Assembly (NCBI GenBank): GCA_904063045.1
Contig: CAJFCJ010000010.1
Coordinates: 744,001-808,000, forward strand
DNA length: 64,000 nucleotides
Source of the DNA: Dimorphilus gyrociliatus
Lineage: Eukaryota > Annelida > Polychaeta > Dinophilidae
Direction: 5' to 3'
The notes beneath the pieces are model-generated. The model searched no databases, had not been told where the DNA came from, and saw only the letters and a program-made list of their open reading frames with translations. The position numbers and the translations under genes are program-made. Shown piece after piece: positions 62,331 through 64,000 of this stretch. The first letter of the stretch is position 1, and each line of letters begins with the position of its first letter.

Positions 62331-64000
62331 TTTTAGTCATAAGCATAATAAAATATACCTAATTTATTGTTGTTTACTTTTCCAACCATTCCTCTCCTTA
62401 AAGCTCTTATATTCCACTAAATTCTTGTTAATAAAATGCCTTCTATTATGGCTTTTTACCACGCATTTCAGTTCCAGTAATTTATTATATTAAATCTATC
62501 AAATATTTATAAATACAAAAAATAAGCCTAAACTAGTTAATAGACAAATTATTTAATATTATATTCAACTACAGATGGCGTAAAGTACTACTACCTGGGC
62601 GTTTCGTACTTATTTAGAGTATCATTCTTGTTAATGATAAATTTTAAATTTTCTACAACGGCTCTACAGTTATAACAATCTAATCAAGCACAAGAAAAGA
62701 CATGACTAAAATAGAAAAATAGTCTTTGATTGAGACGCAATTAAACCCAATTAAGAATAAATTATAAATCTATCTGATCAAACTGTTTACAACAGTTTTT
62801 TAAGAGTTCAAAAGAAGCAAAAGAAAAATAGTTCTGACTCATTTGCTGCTCTTAAAAAAGCTGTTTCTTGGGAATAATAAAAAAGTTAAGCAACAAGGAC
62901 ATCTATTGCCATCTATGGTACAATTGAAGAAAACATTTATTCTCCCTAATACTTAAAATATGATACATGTATCTCGTAAATTTATCAAAATAATTGTCCA
63001 TTTTTTATTTATATAAGAATAAACTGAGAAAACAGAAAATAGATCAATAGAAAATATATGTATGATTTATTCGAAAAATTGCATTATGTTTGAATAATTT
63101 CCCAAAAAAATTGGTTAGGCCTTTGAGAATCAAGTGATATTCATTTATAAAGTAAAATTTTAATGGCTAAAATTTTTATATTTATCTATTTATCTCTTCT
63201 TTGAGAGGAATAGCTGAAACCTTCCTTTTTTGAATAAACAAATACCTTTTAGTGTAAAGGTAAAAATAAAGTTAATTAAAGCGATTTTAAAAGGTATAAC
63301 TTGTAGGCTTTTTGCTAAACTACTGGTAACTTTATAACAACCTAGTGATTAAGCGATCATGTTTTACGAAAAGTAAAAGAAAGATCTCTGAAATGGACGT
63401 TTTAGCCTCATTTCAAAGTAGAATTTATATTAAAGAAGAAAATGTTATAAACAGTTTTATATAAGAATAGCATATCCCTTGATAAAAAGTTTTCATTTAT
63501 AAATGTATACATTTTATACCATATGTAGATATATGTCTATGTATATACTGTATATGTATGTGTAATTTAAAGATTTTAATAAAATTGTAGATATTTTTGA
63601 AATGTAATAATACAGCTACTAATTTACATTCTTTAATTGGTGTTATTTATCTTTTACAGTAATATACAGTCTTTCAATAGTCTACAACGCAAGGATTTTT
63701 CCATCTCCAAATATAAAAATCTAAAAAGAATCTGAAAAAGGTGAGAAAATAAGGGAAACTGAAAAAAAATCCTTATTAAAGATGAGAGTAATGTAGGAAG
63801 TTAACAGAATCGTGAACCAAAGCTAAAAAGAGAAAAAAAAATTGGTTAGTAAAAAAATTTTTATTAAGAAAGATGTTGTAAACGCCTCATAAATTCTGTA
63901 CAAATGCCGTCTTTTTTAAGGTTTGTTTTGCTGTAAAGTAAGAGAGAGAGAGAGAAAGAGAAAGAGATAGAGAAAGAAAAAAAAGCCCTTCTAGACCTTC
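62331..64000. other. AT-rich right edge, no gene seen
   Basis: No supported exon. Contains AT-palindromic text near 63510-63560 with TATACTGTATA, and a (GA)n tract at about 63941-63975 near the window end. Confidence 0.5.

Noticed and set aside
1-64000. tRNA, rRNA, spliceosomal snRNA, spliced-leader or CRISPR features
   Set aside because: No characteristic boxes, U2/U6 core sequences or regularly spaced repeats were recognised by eye; a tRNAscan/Infernal run would be needed to exclude small RNAs.

Overview
The window is nuclear DNA from an animal. It is strongly AT-rich and contains spliced protein-coding genes, many with very small introns (about 42-100 nt, GT...AG) alongside a few kilobase-scale ones. 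The gene families (a T-box factor, a DEG/ENaC channel, TMEM151, neuropeptide-type rhodopsin GPCRs and a metazoan-type chitin synthase) point to a bilaterian invertebrate. The style of the orphan GPCRs suggests a spiralian (annelid-like or similar) with a fairly compact genome, but that placement is inference.

Layout: (1) about 60-4400, minus strand: a chitin synthase locus whose exons align along the family but have lost the EDRW-QRRRW catalytic block and carry in-frame stops and frame breaks, so it is a probable pseudogene. (2) 7353-10324, plus: a two-exon small single-pass membrane protein of unknown function. (3) 11552-15813, plus: a complete 11-exon TMEM151-family gene. (4) 18576-19379, minus: the last two exons (TM segment plus long cytoplasmic tail) of an unrecognised single-pass membrane protein. 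(5) 24408-25487, plus: a peptide-type GPCR. (6) 27703-28554, plus: a short, divergent orphan GPCR. (7) 28782-30533, minus: a complete six-exon DEG/ENaC channel converging on the previous gene. (8) 33794-34792 and 42823-43773, plus: two intronless paralogous GPCRs, dispersed duplicates of one gene. (9) 57033-59790, minus: a complete five-exon T-box gene most like the Tbx6/Tbx16/VegT group.

The long spaces between the GPCR genes and before the T-box gene are not empty. They contain at least four broken Tc1-like transposase relics (about 32.6-33.2 kb plus; 35.4-35.85 kb plus; 47.6-47.9 kb minus; 48.4-48.75 kb minus), simple (GA)n/(CT)n and (TA)n tracts, and a scattered AT-rich short repeat. Around the T-box gene several CpG-rich patches (about 52.0-52.75, 53.8-54.25, 55.9-56.7 and 61.6-62.3 kb) stand out from the AT-rich background. 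They hold homeodomain, octamer, GATA and bZIP-like sites and look like candidate regulatory DNA.

Together the window is a sensory/signalling neighbourhood (four GPCRs, one possibly ligand-gated channel, two or three small membrane proteins) with a developmental transcription factor at one end and a dead cuticle/chitin gene at the other. No prokaryotic-type operon, CRISPR array, tRNA or rRNA was seen. All exon joins were made by eye from splice signals, reading phase and family alignment from memory.
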